Origin: Steroidobacteraceae bacterium | GTDB lineage: Bacteria > Pseudomonadota > Gammaproteobacteria > Steroidobacterales > Steroidobacteraceae | Direction: 5' to 3' | Assembly: GCA_029266835.1 (NCBI GenBank) | Contig: JAQSWD010000006.1 | Coordinates: forward strand, 1 to 64,000 | DNA: 64,000 nucleotides | Shown: in pieces, positions 1-10,674 of the stretch | Layout: every line of letters begins with the position of its first letter | Numbering within the stretch: the first letter of the stretch is position 1 | Program-made: the position numbers and the translations under genes | Notes under the pieces: generated by a model | Database searches by the model: none | Told to the model about the DNA's origin: nothing | Seen by the model: the letters and a program-made list of their open reading frames with translations, nothing else

Positions 1-1190
1 TGGCCTTCGATGCGGCCCGCGACATCGACCAGCAACTGCAGGTCATTGCGGTTGCCCTGCCCCGCCATGATCCGGCGGATCACGCGGTTCATCCACCCCG
101 TGCCCTCACGACACGGCGTGCACTGGCCACACGACTCGCTCTTGTAGAAACGGCTGAGGCGCTCGAGCACCTTCACCATGCAGGTGGTTTCGTCCATCAC
201 GATGACGGCCGCCGAACCCACCGACGAACCCGCCGCCTTCAGCGAGTCGTAGTCCATGTTCGCGCCCATGATCTTGTCGGCCGGCAGCACGTACACCGAC
301 GAACCGCCCGGAATCACCGCCTTGAGTTTGCGGCCGCCCTTCACGCCGCCAGCGATTTCCAGCAGCTCGGCGAACGGGATGCCCATGGGCAATTCGAAAT
401 TTCCCGGCTTGTTCACATGACCGGACACCGAGAAGATGGCCGTGCCACCGGCGTTCGCGACGCCCAGCTTGGCGAACCACTCGGGACCCTTGCGCAGGAT
501 CGTCGGCACCGACGCATAACTCTGGGTGTTGTTGATGGTGGTGGGCGCGCCATAGAGGCCGTAGGCGGCCGGGAATGGCGGCTTGAAGCGCGGCTTGCCC
601 TGCTTGCCTTCCAGCGAATCGAGCAGCGCGGTTTCCTCTCCGCAGATGTAGGCGCCGGCGCCCACCGCGGTGAACAGGTCGAAGTCGATGCCCGAACCCA
701 GGATGTTCTTGCCTAACAACCCTGCGGCGTAGGCTTCCTTGACCGCCGCTTCGAAGCGCGGCACGGGTTCGCCGAGGAATTCACCGCGGATGTAGTTGTA
801 GCCCACGGTGGCGTTCATGCAGTAGCCGCCGATGGCCATGCCTTCGATCAGCGAATGCGGGTTGTAGCGCAGGATGTCGCGGTCATGGCAGGTGCCGGGC
901 TCGGATTCGTCCGAGTTGCACACGGCGTATTTCTGCATCGTGGCGTCACGCGGCATGAAGCTCCACTTCGTGCCCGTGGGGAAGCCTGCGCCACCGCGGC
1001 CGCGAAGGCCGGAGGCCTTCACCTGGTCCACCACGGAGATGCGTGTGGGCTTCTCGGCGAGGATCTTCTTCCACGCGTCGTAGCCACCGATCTTGAGGTA
1101 GTTCTCGAGCTTCCAGGATTCATTGAACTTCAGCGGTTCGAACACCGTGAGGTTCATCTTGTCCTGCCACTTTTCGAGTGCGCCTGCCAT
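1..1190 (-). CDS. nuoF: NADH-quinone oxidoreductase subunit F (partial, C-terminus beyond window)
   Basis: This is the NADH-binding, FMN-containing 51-kDa subunit of respiratory complex I, in the peripheral arm on the cytoplasmic side. It accepts electrons from NADH and passes them to the iron-sulfur chain. Reading the minus strand from the ATG at 1188-1190 gives an FMN/NAD-binding segment with [15 protein letters not shown], then [19 protein letters not shown], then the N3 [4Fe-4S] ligand motif [14 protein letters not shown]. About 396 codons are visible; the family is near 430, so only the last part, including the fourth cluster cysteine, is off the window. The ORF track omits it because no stop is in the window. 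It follows nuoE with an 11-base gap, in the order nuoA-B-C-D-E-F. Confidence 0.97.
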   Translation of the reverse strand, partial: MAGALEKWQDKMNLTVFEPLKFNESWKLENYLKIGGYDAWKKILAEKPTRISVVDQVKASGLRGRGGAGFPTGTKWSFMPRDATMQKYAVCNSDESEPGTCHDRDILRYNPHSLIEGMAIGGYCMNATVGYNYIRGEFLGEPVPRFEAAVKEAYAAGLLGKNILGSGIDFDLFTAVGAGAYICGEETALLDSLEGKQGKPRFKPPFPAAYGLYGAPTTINNTQSYASVPTILRKGPEWFAKLGVANAGGTAIFSVSGHVNKPGNFELPMGIPFAELLEIAGGVKGGRKLKAVIPGGSSVYVLPADKIMGANMDYDSLKAAGSSVGSAAVIVMDETTCMVKVLERLSRFYKSESCGQCTPCREGTGWMNRVIRRIMAGQGNRNDLQLLVDVAGRIEG

Positions 1191-1201
1191 CTAGCTATTT
1201 C

Positions 1202-1744
1202 CTACTTCAGCTCGTCGAGCACCTTGTCCACCTTCTCGGGCGTCAGGTACTCGTGGAAAACGTGGTCGACCATCATCATGGGCGCGCCCGTGCAGGCGGC
1301 CAGGCACTCTTCTTCCTTCTTGAGGAAGATGCGGCCATCGGGCGTGCTCTCGCCGAGCTTGATGCCGAGCTTCTTCTCGCAGTGCGAAACGAGGTCTTCC
1401 GCGCCATTCAGCATGCAGCTGATGTTGGTGCAGATGGACACATGATGCCGGCCGCAGGGATGCGTCTCGAACATCGAATAGAAACTCGCCACCTCGTACA
1501 CCTGGATGGACGGCAGGCGCAGGTACTCGGCCACGCCATCCATGAGCTCGGGCGTGAGGAAGCCGTCGTTCTGCTCCTGCGTGAAACGCAGCGCCGACAG
1601 CACCGCCGAACGATGGCGCCCCGTGGGGAAACGGCCGATCCACTCGTCGATCTCGTGACGGGTATGTTCATTCAGCAGCTTCGCCTTCTCGCCGAGCACC
1701 GGCTCGAACGTGCCGCCATCCGCAGTCTTCACGACGTGCGTCAT
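1202..1744 (-). CDS. nuoE: NADH-quinone oxidoreductase subunit E
   Basis: This is the 24-kDa thioredoxin-fold subunit that carries the N1a [2Fe-2S] cluster next to NuoF in complex I. The cluster ligands are visible as SICTNISC (Cys-x4-Cys) and later [10 protein letters not shown] (Cys-x3-Cys). The track ORF begins further upstream inside nuoD. The start [11 protein letters not shown] at 1742-1744 is preferred because it gives a 4-base ATGA overlap with the nuoD stop and a 180-residue protein of normal family length. It is part of the nuoABCDEF operon and is probably translationally coupled to nuoD. Confidence 0.96.
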   Translation of the reverse strand: MTHVVKTADGGTFEPVLGEKAKLLNEHTRHEIDEWIGRFPTGRHRSAVLSALRFTQEQNDGFLTPELMDGVAEYLRLPSIQVYEVASFYSMFETHPCGRHHVSICTNISCMLNGAEDLVSHCEKKLGIKLGESTPDGRIFLKKEEECLAACTGAPMMMVDHVFHEYLTPEKVDKVLDELK

Positions 1745-2994
1745 CGATCCACCTCTCCGAACACGATGTCCTGCGTACCGATCACGGCAACCACGTCCGC
1801 GAGCATGTGACCCTTGGTCATTTCTTCCAGCGCCGACAGGTGCGCGAAGCCCGGCGCGCGGCACTTGAGCCGGTACGGCTTGTTGGCGCCGTCCGAGATC
1901 AGGTAGATGCCGAATTCACCTTTCGGCGCCTCGACGGCGGCGTAGGTCTCTCCCTCGGGCACGGTATAGCCCTCGGTGAACAGCTTGAAGTGATGGATCA
2001 GCGATTCCATGTCGCCCTTCATCTCTTCACGCTTCGGGGGACGGACCTTGCGGTCGTCGATCATCACCGGGCCGGGGTTGCGCTTCAGCCAGTCGATGCA
2101 CTGCTTCACGATGCGGTTACTCTGGCGCAGCTCTTCGATGCGCACGAGATATCGGTCGTAGCAGTCGCCGTTCACGCCCACGGGAATGTCGAAATCCATC
2201 TCCGCGTAAACGTCGTAGGGTTGCTTCTTGCGCAGATCCCAGACGATGCCCGAGCCGCGCAGCATGGCGCCAGTGAAACCGAGCGCCATCGCGCGCTCCG
2301 GCGTCACCACGCCGATGTTCACGGTGCGCTGCTTCCAGATGCGGTTGTCAGTGAGCAGTGTTTCGTATTCGTCCACGGCCTTGGGGAAACGCGCGGTGAA
2401 TTCCGTGAGGAAGTCGAGCAGCGAGCCCTGGCGCGCTTCGTTCATCGCGTCCGCGTTCTTCTGCGAGCGCCACTTCGAAGCCTGGTACTTCGGCATGGAG
2501 TCCGGCAGATCGCGATAAACGCCGCCGGGACGGTAATAGGTGGCATGCATGCGAGTGCCGGACACGGCCTCGTAGCAATCCATGAGGTCTTCGCGTTCCT
2601 TGAACGCCAGCAGGAACACCGTCATCGCGCCGATGTCGAGTGCGTGCGCACCCAGCCACATCAGGTGGTTCAGGATGCGGGTGACCTCGTCGAACATCAC
2701 GCGTATGTATTGCGCGCGCAGCGGCGGCGTGACGCCGAGCAGGCGCTCGATGGCCATGACGTAGGCGTGCTCATTGCACATCATGGACACGTAATCGAGG
2801 CGGTCCATGTATCCGATCGACTGGTTGAACGGCTTGGACTCCGCCAGCTTTTCGGTGCCGCGATGGAGCAGTCCGATGTGCGGGTCGGCCTTCTGCACGA
2901 CTTCGCCGTCCATCTCCAGCACCAGGCGCAACACACCGTGCGCGGCCGGATGCTGCGGACCGAAGTTCATCGTGAAGTTGCGAATCTCGTTCAT
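1741..2994 (-). CDS. nuoD: NADH-quinone oxidoreductase subunit D
   Basis: This is the 49-kDa subunit of complex I. With NuoB it forms the ubiquinone-reduction site at the junction of the peripheral and membrane arms. The 417-residue protein begins [24 protein letters not shown], the family's N-terminal signature. It continues with [11 protein letters not shown] and [16 protein letters not shown] and ends with the conserved DIVFGEVDR. The length matches stand-alone NuoD, so it is not the NuoCD fusion of enterics. Its ATG overlaps the nuoC stop by one base (TAATG). Confidence 0.97.
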   Translation of the reverse strand: MNEIRNFTMNFGPQHPAAHGVLRLVLEMDGEVVQKADPHIGLLHRGTEKLAESKPFNQSIGYMDRLDYVSMMCNEHAYVMAIERLLGVTPPLRAQYIRVMFDEVTRILNHLMWLGAHALDIGAMTVFLLAFKEREDLMDCYEAVSGTRMHATYYRPGGVYRDLPDSMPKYQASKWRSQKNADAMNEARQGSLLDFLTEFTARFPKAVDEYETLLTDNRIWKQRTVNIGVVTPERAMALGFTGAMLRGSGIVWDLRKKQPYDVYAEMDFDIPVGVNGDCYDRYLVRIEELRQSNRIVKQCIDWLKRNPGPVMIDDRKVRPPKREEMKGDMESLIHHFKLFTEGYTVPEGETYAAVEAPKGEFGIYLISDGANKPYRLKCRAPGFAHLSALEEMTKGHMLADVVAVIGTQDIVFGEVDR

Positions 2995-3686
2995 TACTTC
3001 TGCGTCTTGAGGGCCGCGTCGTAGCGGCGGTCTTCACGAATCACGCGCGGCACCAGCGTGCGCGGCTCGATGCTCACCGGCTCATACACCACGCGTTGCT
3101 TCTCCGCGTCGTAACGCACTTCCACGTTGCCGATCAGCGGGAAATCCTTGCGGAAGGGATGGCCGATGAAACCGTAGTCAGTGAGCAGACGGCGCAGATC
3201 GGGATGACCCGAGAACAGGATGCCGTACAAGTCGAAGGCCTCGCGCTCGAACCAGTTCGCGCCCGGCCACACATCGACCACCGAATCGATCATGGGATCT
3301 TCTGCATCCACGCAGCGCGAGCGGATGCGCAGGCGCTGGTTGTTCGTCACCGACAGCAGGTTGTAGGCCACTGCGAAACGCGCGCCTTCATGCGGCAGAC
3401 GAACGCCGCCACGATTCACGCCGCGGCTGAAGCCCGTGGCGGTCGCCGAATACGTCTTCCACTCGGTCTTGCCGTAGTCGAGATAGTCGATGCCGGCAAG
3501 GTCGATGAGGATTTCGAACTTGAACTCCGGCGTGTCGCGCAGCGAAAGGCAGACTTCCTTGAGCTTGTCGGGCTGCACTTCGTAGCACAGCTCATCGGGC
3601 AACGCGGGTGCGCGGGTCAGCAAGCCCGGCAGCGCCGCCTCGAGCTTCGCGGCCAGCGCCGCGACTTTCGGCGTGGGCTCGCTCAT
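2994..3686 (-). CDS. nuoC: NADH-quinone oxidoreductase subunit C
   Basis: This is the 30-kDa structural subunit of the peripheral arm of complex I. The track ORF runs upstream through nuoB in another frame. The real start is [19 protein letters not shown] at 3684-3686, which overlaps the nuoB stop as ATGA and yields 230 residues, normal for an unfused NuoC. Family features include [20 protein letters not shown] followed by [19 protein letters not shown] near residues 140-180. The C-terminal tail ends ...[12 protein letters not shown]. Confidence 0.95.
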   Translation of the reverse strand: MSEPTPKVAALAAKLEAALPGLLTRAPALPDELCYEVQPDKLKEVCLSLRDTPEFKFEILIDLAGIDYLDYGKTEWKTYSATATGFSRGVNRGGVRLPHEGARFAVAYNLLSVTNNQRLRIRSRCVDAEDPMIDSVVDVWPGANWFEREAFDLYGILFSGHPDLRRLLTDYGFIGHPFRKDFPLIGNVEVRYDAEKQRVVYEPVSIEPRTLVPRVIREDRRYDAALKTQK

Positions 3687-4225
3687 GCGCTCGCCGCCTT
3701 GGTCTTGGAAACGCCCTTGCCGATGTTCGCGATCGAGCTCGTACGCTCGATCTTCTTCTGCAGCTGGATGATGCCGTACAGCAGCGCCTCCGCCGTGGGC
3801 GGACAGCCGGGCACATACACGTCGACGGGCACGATGCGATCGCAACCGCGCACTACCGCATAAGAATAGTGGTAATAGCCGCCGCCATTGGCGCATGAAC
3901 CCATCGAAATGACCCAGCGCGGCTCGGGCATCTGGTCGTAGACCTTGCGCAATGCCGGCGCCATTTTGTTCACCAGCGTGCCGGCGACGATCATCACGTC
4001 GGACTGGCGGGGGCTCGGGCGGAACACGACGCCGAATCGATCGAGGTCGTAGCGCGACGCGCCGGCATGCATCATTTCGACAGCGCAGCACGCCAGGCCG
4101 AATGTCATGGGCCACAACGAACCGGTGCGCGCCCAGTTCATGACCGTGTCGACGGAAGTCGTGAGGAATCCGCGCTCGGCGAAGCCCTGGGCTTCGGCGT
4201 CCGGCGCTTGCTCGGTCAATCCCAC
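3683..4225 (-). CDS. nuoB: NADH-quinone oxidoreductase subunit B
   Basis: This is the 20-kDa subunit that holds the last iron-sulfur cluster, N2, which reduces ubiquinone. Cluster residues are visible in [13 protein letters not shown] (adjacent cysteines), [14 protein letters not shown] and [12 protein letters not shown]. No ATG lies near the family start. I chose GTG at 4223-4225, with AAAGGGG about 9 bases upstream. A TTG at 4217-4219 that overlaps the nuoA stop as TTGA is the alternative and would remove two residues. Either gives about 180 residues. The 3' end overlaps nuoC by four bases. Confidence 0.94.
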   Translation of the reverse strand: MGLTEQAPDAEAQGFAERGFLTTSVDTVMNWARTGSLWPMTFGLACCAVEMMHAGASRYDLDRFGVVFRPSPRQSDVMIVAGTLVNKMAPALRKVYDQMPEPRWVISMGSCANGGGYYHYSYAVVRGCDRIVPVDVYVPGCPPTAEALLYGIIQLQKKIERTSSIANIGKGVSKTKAASA

Positions 4226-4584
4226 TCCAGCGCCCCTTTCTTCCACTCGTAGATGAAACCCACCACCAGGATGAACAGGAAAATGCCCATCGCGATGAGC
4301 CCGAAGGTGCCGATGGTGTCGAGCACCACGGCCCACGGAAACAGGAAGGCGATTTCCAGGTCGAAAATGATGAACAGGATGGCGACCAGGTAATACCGCA
4401 CGTCGAATTTCATGCGGCTGTCTTCGAATGCCTCGAAGCCGCACTCATACGGCGAGACTTTGGCTTCGTCGTCCTTCGCCTTTGCCTGCACGCGGCCGAT
4501 GATGAGACCCAGGCTCATCAGCACCAGCGCAATGCCGGTGGCCACGGTCAGAAAAATGAGTACGGGCAGGTAATTCTGGAGCAT
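4216..4584 (-). CDS. nuoA: NADH-quinone oxidoreductase subunit A
   Basis: This is a small membrane subunit of complex I with three predicted transmembrane helices. It begins [20 protein letters not shown] and contains [21 protein letters not shown], the family's conserved cytoplasmic loop, followed by [19 protein letters not shown]. The track ORF starts at an upstream TTG; the ATG at 4582-4584 is preferred because it gives the usual 122 residues. No strong ribosome binding site is visible. It is the first nuo gene and lies just downstream of tRNA-Leu, so the tRNA and nuo genes may share a transcript. Confidence 0.95.
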   Translation of the reverse strand: MLQNYLPVLIFLTVATGIALVLMSLGLIIGRVQAKAKDDEAKVSPYECGFEAFEDSRMKFDVRYYLVAILFIIFDLEIAFLFPWAVVLDTIGTFGLIAMGIFLFILVVGFIYEWKKGALEWD

Positions 4585-4687
4585 GCGTGAACGGTCCGCG
4601 TAAAAAAGGGCAGTAACCTCTCGCAAGCCGAGAGACAACCGCCCCCCAAAAATTCGGGCGCGATTGTATCAGGGATAAAGAAAGTGA

Positions 4688-4772
4688 TGGTGCCGACGGG
4701 GAGACTCGAACTCCCACGGATCGCTCCGCTAGCCCCTCAAGCTAGTGTGTCTACCAATTCCACCACGTGGCA
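4688..4772 (-). tRNA. tRNA-Leu(GAG) with irregular acceptor stem
   Basis: A class II tRNA with the leucine signature TGGTGGAATTGGTAGAC, anticodon stem CTAGC/GCTAG around loop TTGAGGG (anticodon GAG), a long variable arm (CGGA/TCCG), T-arm GGGAG-TTCGAGT-CTCCC, and encoded CCA. The 3' acceptor strand is CGTCGGC, which needs GCCGACG at the 5' end, but the sequence reads GCCACG, one G short. The 5' boundary is therefore uncertain by a base or two. The secG reading frame also enters the gene. Placement between secG and nuoA fits the common gammaproteobacterial secG-leuU arrangement. Confidence 0.85.
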
Positions 4773-5127
4773 CGGTCTGCGCTTCAGGTGCTGGTGCCGG
4801 AGCCGGCACTGCCGCAGGCGCGGACTGCGCCGGCGCGGGCACCGCGGCGCCCTCCTGTGCCCTTTCGATCAGCGACTGAGGAGCCGTCTGAACCTGGCGC
4901 TGGAACATGTAAGTGAGTCCGAGGCTGTTGAGCATGAAGATCGCCGCGAATATCGCGGTCATGCGCGACAGGCCGGTCGAGGCTCCGCGCGCACCGAACA
5001 CCGTGCCCGACGCGCCCGCACCGAAGCCGGCGCCGGCATCCGCGCCCTTGCCCCGCTGCAGCAGCACCAGGCCCACGATTCCGAGCGCTGAAATGACCTG
5101 CACAATTGTGAGAATCGTTCGCAACAT
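4729..5127 (-). CDS. secG: Protein-export membrane protein SecG
   Basis: This is the small accessory subunit of the SecYEG translocon in the inner membrane. It has two hydrophobic segments (about residues 3-22 and 54-72) separated by GKGADAGAGFGAGASGTVFGARG, the glycine-rich loop typical of SecG. A low-complexity Ala/Pro tail follows, which is common in high-GC relatives. The frame has no stop of its own before the tRNA: it runs about 44 bases into the tRNA-Leu gene and ends there as ...GGIGRHTSLRG. Restoring the G missing from the tRNA acceptor stem would shift the frame to an earlier TAG, still inside the tRNA. The C-terminus should be treated as unreliable. Confidence 0.9.
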   Translation of the reverse strand: MLRTILTIVQVISALGIVGLVLLQRGKGADAGAGFGAGASGTVFGARGASTGLSRMTAIFAAIFMLNSLGLTYMFQRQVQTAPQSLIERAQEGAAVPAPAQSAPAAVPAPAPAPEAQTVPRGGIGRHTSLRG

Positions 5128-5144
5128 CTGTCTTGTCCGTCCGT

Positions 5145-5897
5145 TCAGCCGCGCGCGGCGGCGACGATGGCGAGGAATTCCTCGGCTTTGAGCGAAGCAC
5201 CGCCGATGAGCCCGCCGTCCACGTTCGGCTGCGAAAGCAATTCCGCGGCGTTCGAGGCCTTCATGCTGCCGCCGTACTGGATGCGCACGAGGTCGGCGAT
5301 CTTAGCATCGCGACTGGCGACCCGCGCACGGATGTGGGCGTGCACTTCCTCGGCCTGCTGCGGCGATGCCGTCTTGCCGGTGCCGATGGCCCACACCGGT
5401 TCGTACGCGATGATGGCGCGCGTAAACGCGGCAACACCGGACAGGTCGAGCACGGCATCGAGCTGGCGATCGACCACTTCGAAAGTACGACCCGCCTCAC
5501 GCTCGGCCAGGGATTCGCCCACGCACAGGATGGGGGTGAGCCCCGCGGCAAGCACCGCAGCGAACTTGCGAGCCACGAGCTGATCGGTCTCGTGATACAG
5601 GGCGCGACGCTCGGAATGGCCGACGATGGCGCCGGCGCAACCCACGTCCTTCAACATGGTCGCCGAGACTTCGCCCGTGAAAGCACCCTGGGTCTCGGCG
5701 CAGACGTCCTGCGCGCCCAGGCTGATGCGGGAACCGGCCAGCGCGCGATGCAGCTCGGCCAGGTACACGAATGGCGCACAAACCCACACTTCGGCCGCGG
5801 CATTCGGCAGTTTGTGCACGATGGCCTCGACCAGCGCAGCGTTCTCCGCGCGCGAGCCGTGCATTTTCCAGTTACCTGCGATGACCTGCCGACGCAT
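5145..5897 (-). CDS. tpiA: Triosephosphate isomerase
   Basis: This enzyme interconverts dihydroxyacetone phosphate and glyceraldehyde 3-phosphate in glycolysis and gluconeogenesis (cytoplasm). The 250-residue TIM barrel shows GNWKMHGS (substrate-binding Lys), the catalytic histidine in IVGHSERR, the catalytic glutamate and mobile loop in YEPVWAIGTGKTA, and the phosphate-binding QYGGSMKASNAAEL. It sits between glmM and secG, 17 bases from secG, as in many gammaproteobacteria. Confidence 0.97.
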   Translation of the reverse strand: MRRQVIAGNWKMHGSRAENAALVEAIVHKLPNAAAEVWVCAPFVYLAELHRALAGSRISLGAQDVCAETQGAFTGEVSATMLKDVGCAGAIVGHSERRALYHETDQLVARKFAAVLAAGLTPILCVGESLAEREAGRTFEVVDRQLDAVLDLSGVAAFTRAIIAYEPVWAIGTGKTASPQQAEEVHAHIRARVASRDAKIADLVRIQYGGSMKASNAAELLSQPNVDGGLIGGASLKAEEFLAIVAAARG

Positions 5898-5931
5898 GTG
5901 GCTGACTTAGCTCCAAAAAGGGGCCTTGAAA

Positions 5932-5957
5932 GGGGCGCGGATCATATCCGCGACCCC
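5932..5957 (-). terminator. Possible intrinsic terminator or attenuator after glmM
   Basis: Two bases after the glmM stop the minus strand folds into a strong hairpin: GGGG, a one-base bulge, CGCGGAT, loop ATG, ATCCGCG, CCCC. It is followed by TTTC and slightly further on by CCCCTTTTT. The stem is good but the first T-run is short, so partial termination between glmM and tpiA is the most that can be claimed. Confidence 0.45.
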
Positions 5958-5958
5958 C

Positions 5959-7293
5959 TCAGGACGCAACGCGGCGGACCACCGCGGCGATTTCCTCGGC
6001 GCAGCGGACCGTATCGGTCTCCTCCCGGGCTTCGACCATGACCCGAATGACGGGTTCGGTGCCCGAGGCGCGAAGGACCACGCGCCCATCATCACCGAGT
6101 CGTGCCGATACCTTGGCGAGGGCGTCCTGCACCTCGGGAACACCCTTGGGATCAAAGCGTTTGGCCACCTTCACGTTGATCATTGTCTGCGGGAATCGGG
6201 GCATGCCGGCAGCCAGCTCGGCCAGGCTTTGCCCGGTTTCGCGCATCACGGCCAGCACTTGCAGACCCGCCATGAGCGCGTCGCCCGTGGTGGTCTTGTC
6301 GAGCAGCAAGATGTGTCCCGAGCTTTCGCCACCCACTTCGCCGCCGGTTTCACGGAGCATGGCCAGCACATAGCGGTCGCCCACCGCGGCGCGTTTGAAT
6401 TCGATGCCCTGCTGACGCAGCGCCACTTCCAGCCCCAGGTTGCTCATCACCGTACCGACCACGGGCCCCTTGAGGTGACCCGCGCGTTTGCGCGCCGAGG
6501 CGATGATGTAGATGAGTTGATCGCCATCGATCTTGCGGCCGAGCCCATCGACCATGACCAGCCGGTCACCATCGCCGTCGAGCGCGATGCCGGCGGCAGC
6601 GCGCACTCCAGGCACCGTCAGCTGCAACAGCTCGGGCGCGGTGGAGCCGCAGCCATCATTGATATTGCGGCCATTGGGCGAGCAGCCCAGCGGAATGATC
6701 TCCGCGCCGAGATCCGCGAGCGTGCGCGGCACCACTTTGTATCCGGCGCCATTGCCGCAATCGACCACCAGCTTCATGCCGTCCAGCGTCATGCCCTTGG
6801 GCACCGACTCGGCACAGAAATCCTGGTACAGGCGGCGTGACTTGTCGACACGCGAGGCGCGGCCGAGATCCTTGGATGAACGCGTGATGGGCGGGCGATC
6901 GAGCTCGGCCTCGATGGCCAGCTCGATTTCGTCCGACAGCTTCCCGCCCTCGGCGTCGAAGAACTTGATGCCGTTGTCGTCGTAAAGATTGTGAGAAGCG
7001 CTGATCACCACGCCGAAGTTGCACTGGAACTTGCGCGTGAGATAGGCGATGCCCGGCGTGGGCAGCGGGCCGATGAGCTGCACGTTGACACCGGCCGCGA
7101 CAAAGCCGGCTTCGAGCGCCGCTTCGAACATGTATCCCGACAGCCGAGTGTCCTTGCCGATGAGCACGGTGCCGCCTTCGGGCGCGAGGACGCGCGCCGC
7201 CGCACTGGCCAGCCGCAGCGCGAAATCCACGGTCAGCGGCGCTTCGCCGACGCGACCCCGCACGCCATCGGTGCCGAAATACTTACGTCCCAT
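5959..7293 (-). CDS. glmM: Phosphoglucosamine mutase
   Basis: This enzyme converts glucosamine 6-phosphate to glucosamine 1-phosphate on the way to UDP-GlcNAc for peptidoglycan and lipopolysaccharide. The 444-residue protein matches the family length. It begins MGRKYFGTDGVRG and carries the phosphoserine loop ISASHNLYDDNGIKFF, the Mg-binding DGDGDR, the sugar-binding GGESSGH and the phosphate-binding RASGTEPVIRVM. Its ATG overlaps the end of folP by 11 bases, the usual folP-glmM arrangement. Confidence 0.97.
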   Translation of the reverse strand: MGRKYFGTDGVRGRVGEAPLTVDFALRLASAAARVLAPEGGTVLIGKDTRLSGYMFEAALEAGFVAAGVNVQLIGPLPTPGIAYLTRKFQCNFGVVISASHNLYDDNGIKFFDAEGGKLSDEIELAIEAELDRPPITRSSKDLGRASRVDKSRRLYQDFCAESVPKGMTLDGMKLVVDCGNGAGYKVVPRTLADLGAEIIPLGCSPNGRNINDGCGSTAPELLQLTVPGVRAAAGIALDGDGDRLVMVDGLGRKIDGDQLIYIIASARKRAGHLKGPVVGTVMSNLGLEVALRQQGIEFKRAAVGDRYVLAMLRETGGEVGGESSGHILLLDKTTTGDALMAGLQVLAVMRETGQSLAELAAGMPRFPQTMINVKVAKRFDPKGVPEVQDALAKVSARLGDDGRVVLRASGTEPVIRVMVEAREETDTVRCAEEIAAVVRRVAS

Positions 7294-8143
7294 CGAATCC
7301 CTCTCCTTTCAGTACCGCGGCGGCCACGCGAACCGCGTCGACGGTGGCGGCCACGTCGTGGGCGCGCACGATACGCGCTCCGTTGAGAACCGCAATGGCG
7401 GCCAGCGCCACGCTGCCGGCGGTGCGCGACTCGACGTCGCGGCCGGTGATTTTCGCCAGCATGGATTTGCGCGAAAGCCCGACTAGCAAGGGCGCGCGCA
7501 GAACCGTGAAGTCGGCAAGGTGTTTGAGCAGCTCCAGGTTATGGGCGGCGGACTTGCCGAATCCGAAGCCCGGGTCGACGGTGATGCACTCGTGCGCGAT
7601 GCCAGCTGCCACGGCCGCGGCGATACGCCCACTCAGAAAATCGCGGACTTCGGTGGCGACATCCCGATAGTCGGGCGATGCCTGCATGGTGCGCGGCTCG
7701 CCTTTCATGTGCATGAGGCAGATGCCCGCCCGCGTATCTGCCGCCGCGGCCAGCGCTCCGGGTTCCTGCAATGCACGCACGTCATTGATGATGTCCGCGC
7801 CGGCCTCGACCGACCCGCGCATGACTTCGGGCTTGCTGGTGTCCACCGAGATGAAAACGGGCGACTCGGCGCGGATGGCTCGAATCACCGGGATCACGCG
7901 CTCGAGTTCCTCATCGAGCGTGGCAGGCGCGGCGCCGGGACGGGTGGACTCGCCGCCCACGTCGATGATGGCGGCCCCCTCGGCGATCATGAGGCGCGCC
8001 TGCGCCAGCGCCGCCTCGACCTTGCTGAAACGGCCACCATCGGAGAAGGAATCGGGCGTGACGTTGAGGACGCCCATGACGACCGGCGCGCCGAGATCCA
8101 GCGCGCGGTCGATGCATTGCCAGGAGAGAGCGGCGGTGCTCAT
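7283..8143 (-). CDS. folP: Dihydropteroate synthase
   Basis: This enzyme joins p-aminobenzoate to the pterin pyrophosphate in folate synthesis and is the sulfonamide target. The 286-residue TIM barrel shows VMGVLNVTPDSFSDGG near the N-terminus, IDVGGESTRPGA, NDVRALQ, and LVGLSRKSML toward the C-terminus. These motifs bind the pterin and pyrophosphate. It lies between ftsH and glmM in the conserved ftsH-folP-glmM order and overlaps glmM. Confidence 0.96.
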   Translation of the reverse strand: MSTAALSWQCIDRALDLGAPVVMGVLNVTPDSFSDGGRFSKVEAALAQARLMIAEGAAIIDVGGESTRPGAAPATLDEELERVIPVIRAIRAESPVFISVDTSKPEVMRGSVEAGADIINDVRALQEPGALAAAADTRAGICLMHMKGEPRTMQASPDYRDVATEVRDFLSGRIAAAVAAGIAHECITVDPGFGFGKSAAHNLELLKHLADFTVLRAPLLVGLSRKSMLAKITGRDVESRTAGSVALAAIAVLNGARIVRAHDVAATVDAVRVAAAVLKGEGFDGT

Positions 8144-8180
8144 CGCGAACTCCGCCGCGAGGTTCTACTAACTATTCTGC

Positions 8181-10034
<1,854 letters not shown>

Positions 10035-10261
10035 AGGCTTACCCTCGTTGGGGATGCGGCGCGAAGCAGGATTGACAGAACGCTACACCATCCCCAGAGC
10101 ACTGGCCAGCAGCCAAAGCTCAGAACTGGGGTATGCGCGACTGACTTGAGGCGTGTTGATGCGGGTCGCCGGATGCCGTTTCAACCCCCGGACGGCGAAT
10201 TCCAGTGCCTATTCCGCGAGATACGAGCCCGGTTCCGGGGTTGGCCCTTAGAATTGGCGCC

Positions 10262-10561
10262 ATGGAACTGTCCGAACGCCAACGCAAATACCTCCGTGGC
10301 CTGGGCCACGCGCTGAACCCCGTGCTGCTCATAGGCAATGGTGGCCTGACGCCGGGAGTGGTCGCCGAAGCAAAACGCGCCCTGCACGACCACGAACTCA
10401 TCAAGGTGAAGTTCCGCGGCGCGGAACGTGAGTCGCGTGACGCAGGTCTCGCTGAACTAGCCACTTCCACCGAGAGTGTCCTGGTACAGAGGATCGGCCA
10501 TACAGCCCTCTACTACAAACGCCGAAATGACCGGCCCGGAATTGTGATCCCCGACGCATAA
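10262..10561 (+). CDS. yhbY: YhbY/CRS1-YhbY RNA-binding protein
   Basis: This is a small CRM-domain RNA-binding protein associated with pre-50S ribosomal particles. The 99-residue protein starts MELSERQRKYLRGLGHALNP and has the conserved GNGGLTP loop of the CRM fold and KVKFRG. The track ORF starts upstream, but the ATG at 10262 matches the family N-terminus. In most relatives yhbY is divergent from rlmE-ftsH; here it is divergent directly from ftsH. The 227-base gap between them holds no rlmE and no other gene that I can see. Confidence 0.93.
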   Translation: MELSERQRKYLRGLGHALNPVLLIGNGGLTPGVVAEAKRALHDHELIKVKFRGAERESRDAGLAELATSTESVLVQRIGHTALYYKRRNDRPGIVIPDA

Positions 10562-10674
10562 AGAGCTTCCGTGACTGGCCGATTTCCTCTTACCGGGATG
10601 AGGATTGTCCCCACGGAGGAAATGTCGACTTCTTCAGTAGCAAGTTGCTGAAATAAGTCGTATATCAGTTAGGA

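Noticed and set aside
1807-3024. 405-residue plus-strand ORF opposite nuoD
   Set aside because: It is the antisense of nuoD, His/Arg/Val-rich, with no start signal or family resemblance; such shadows are common in GC-rich DNA.
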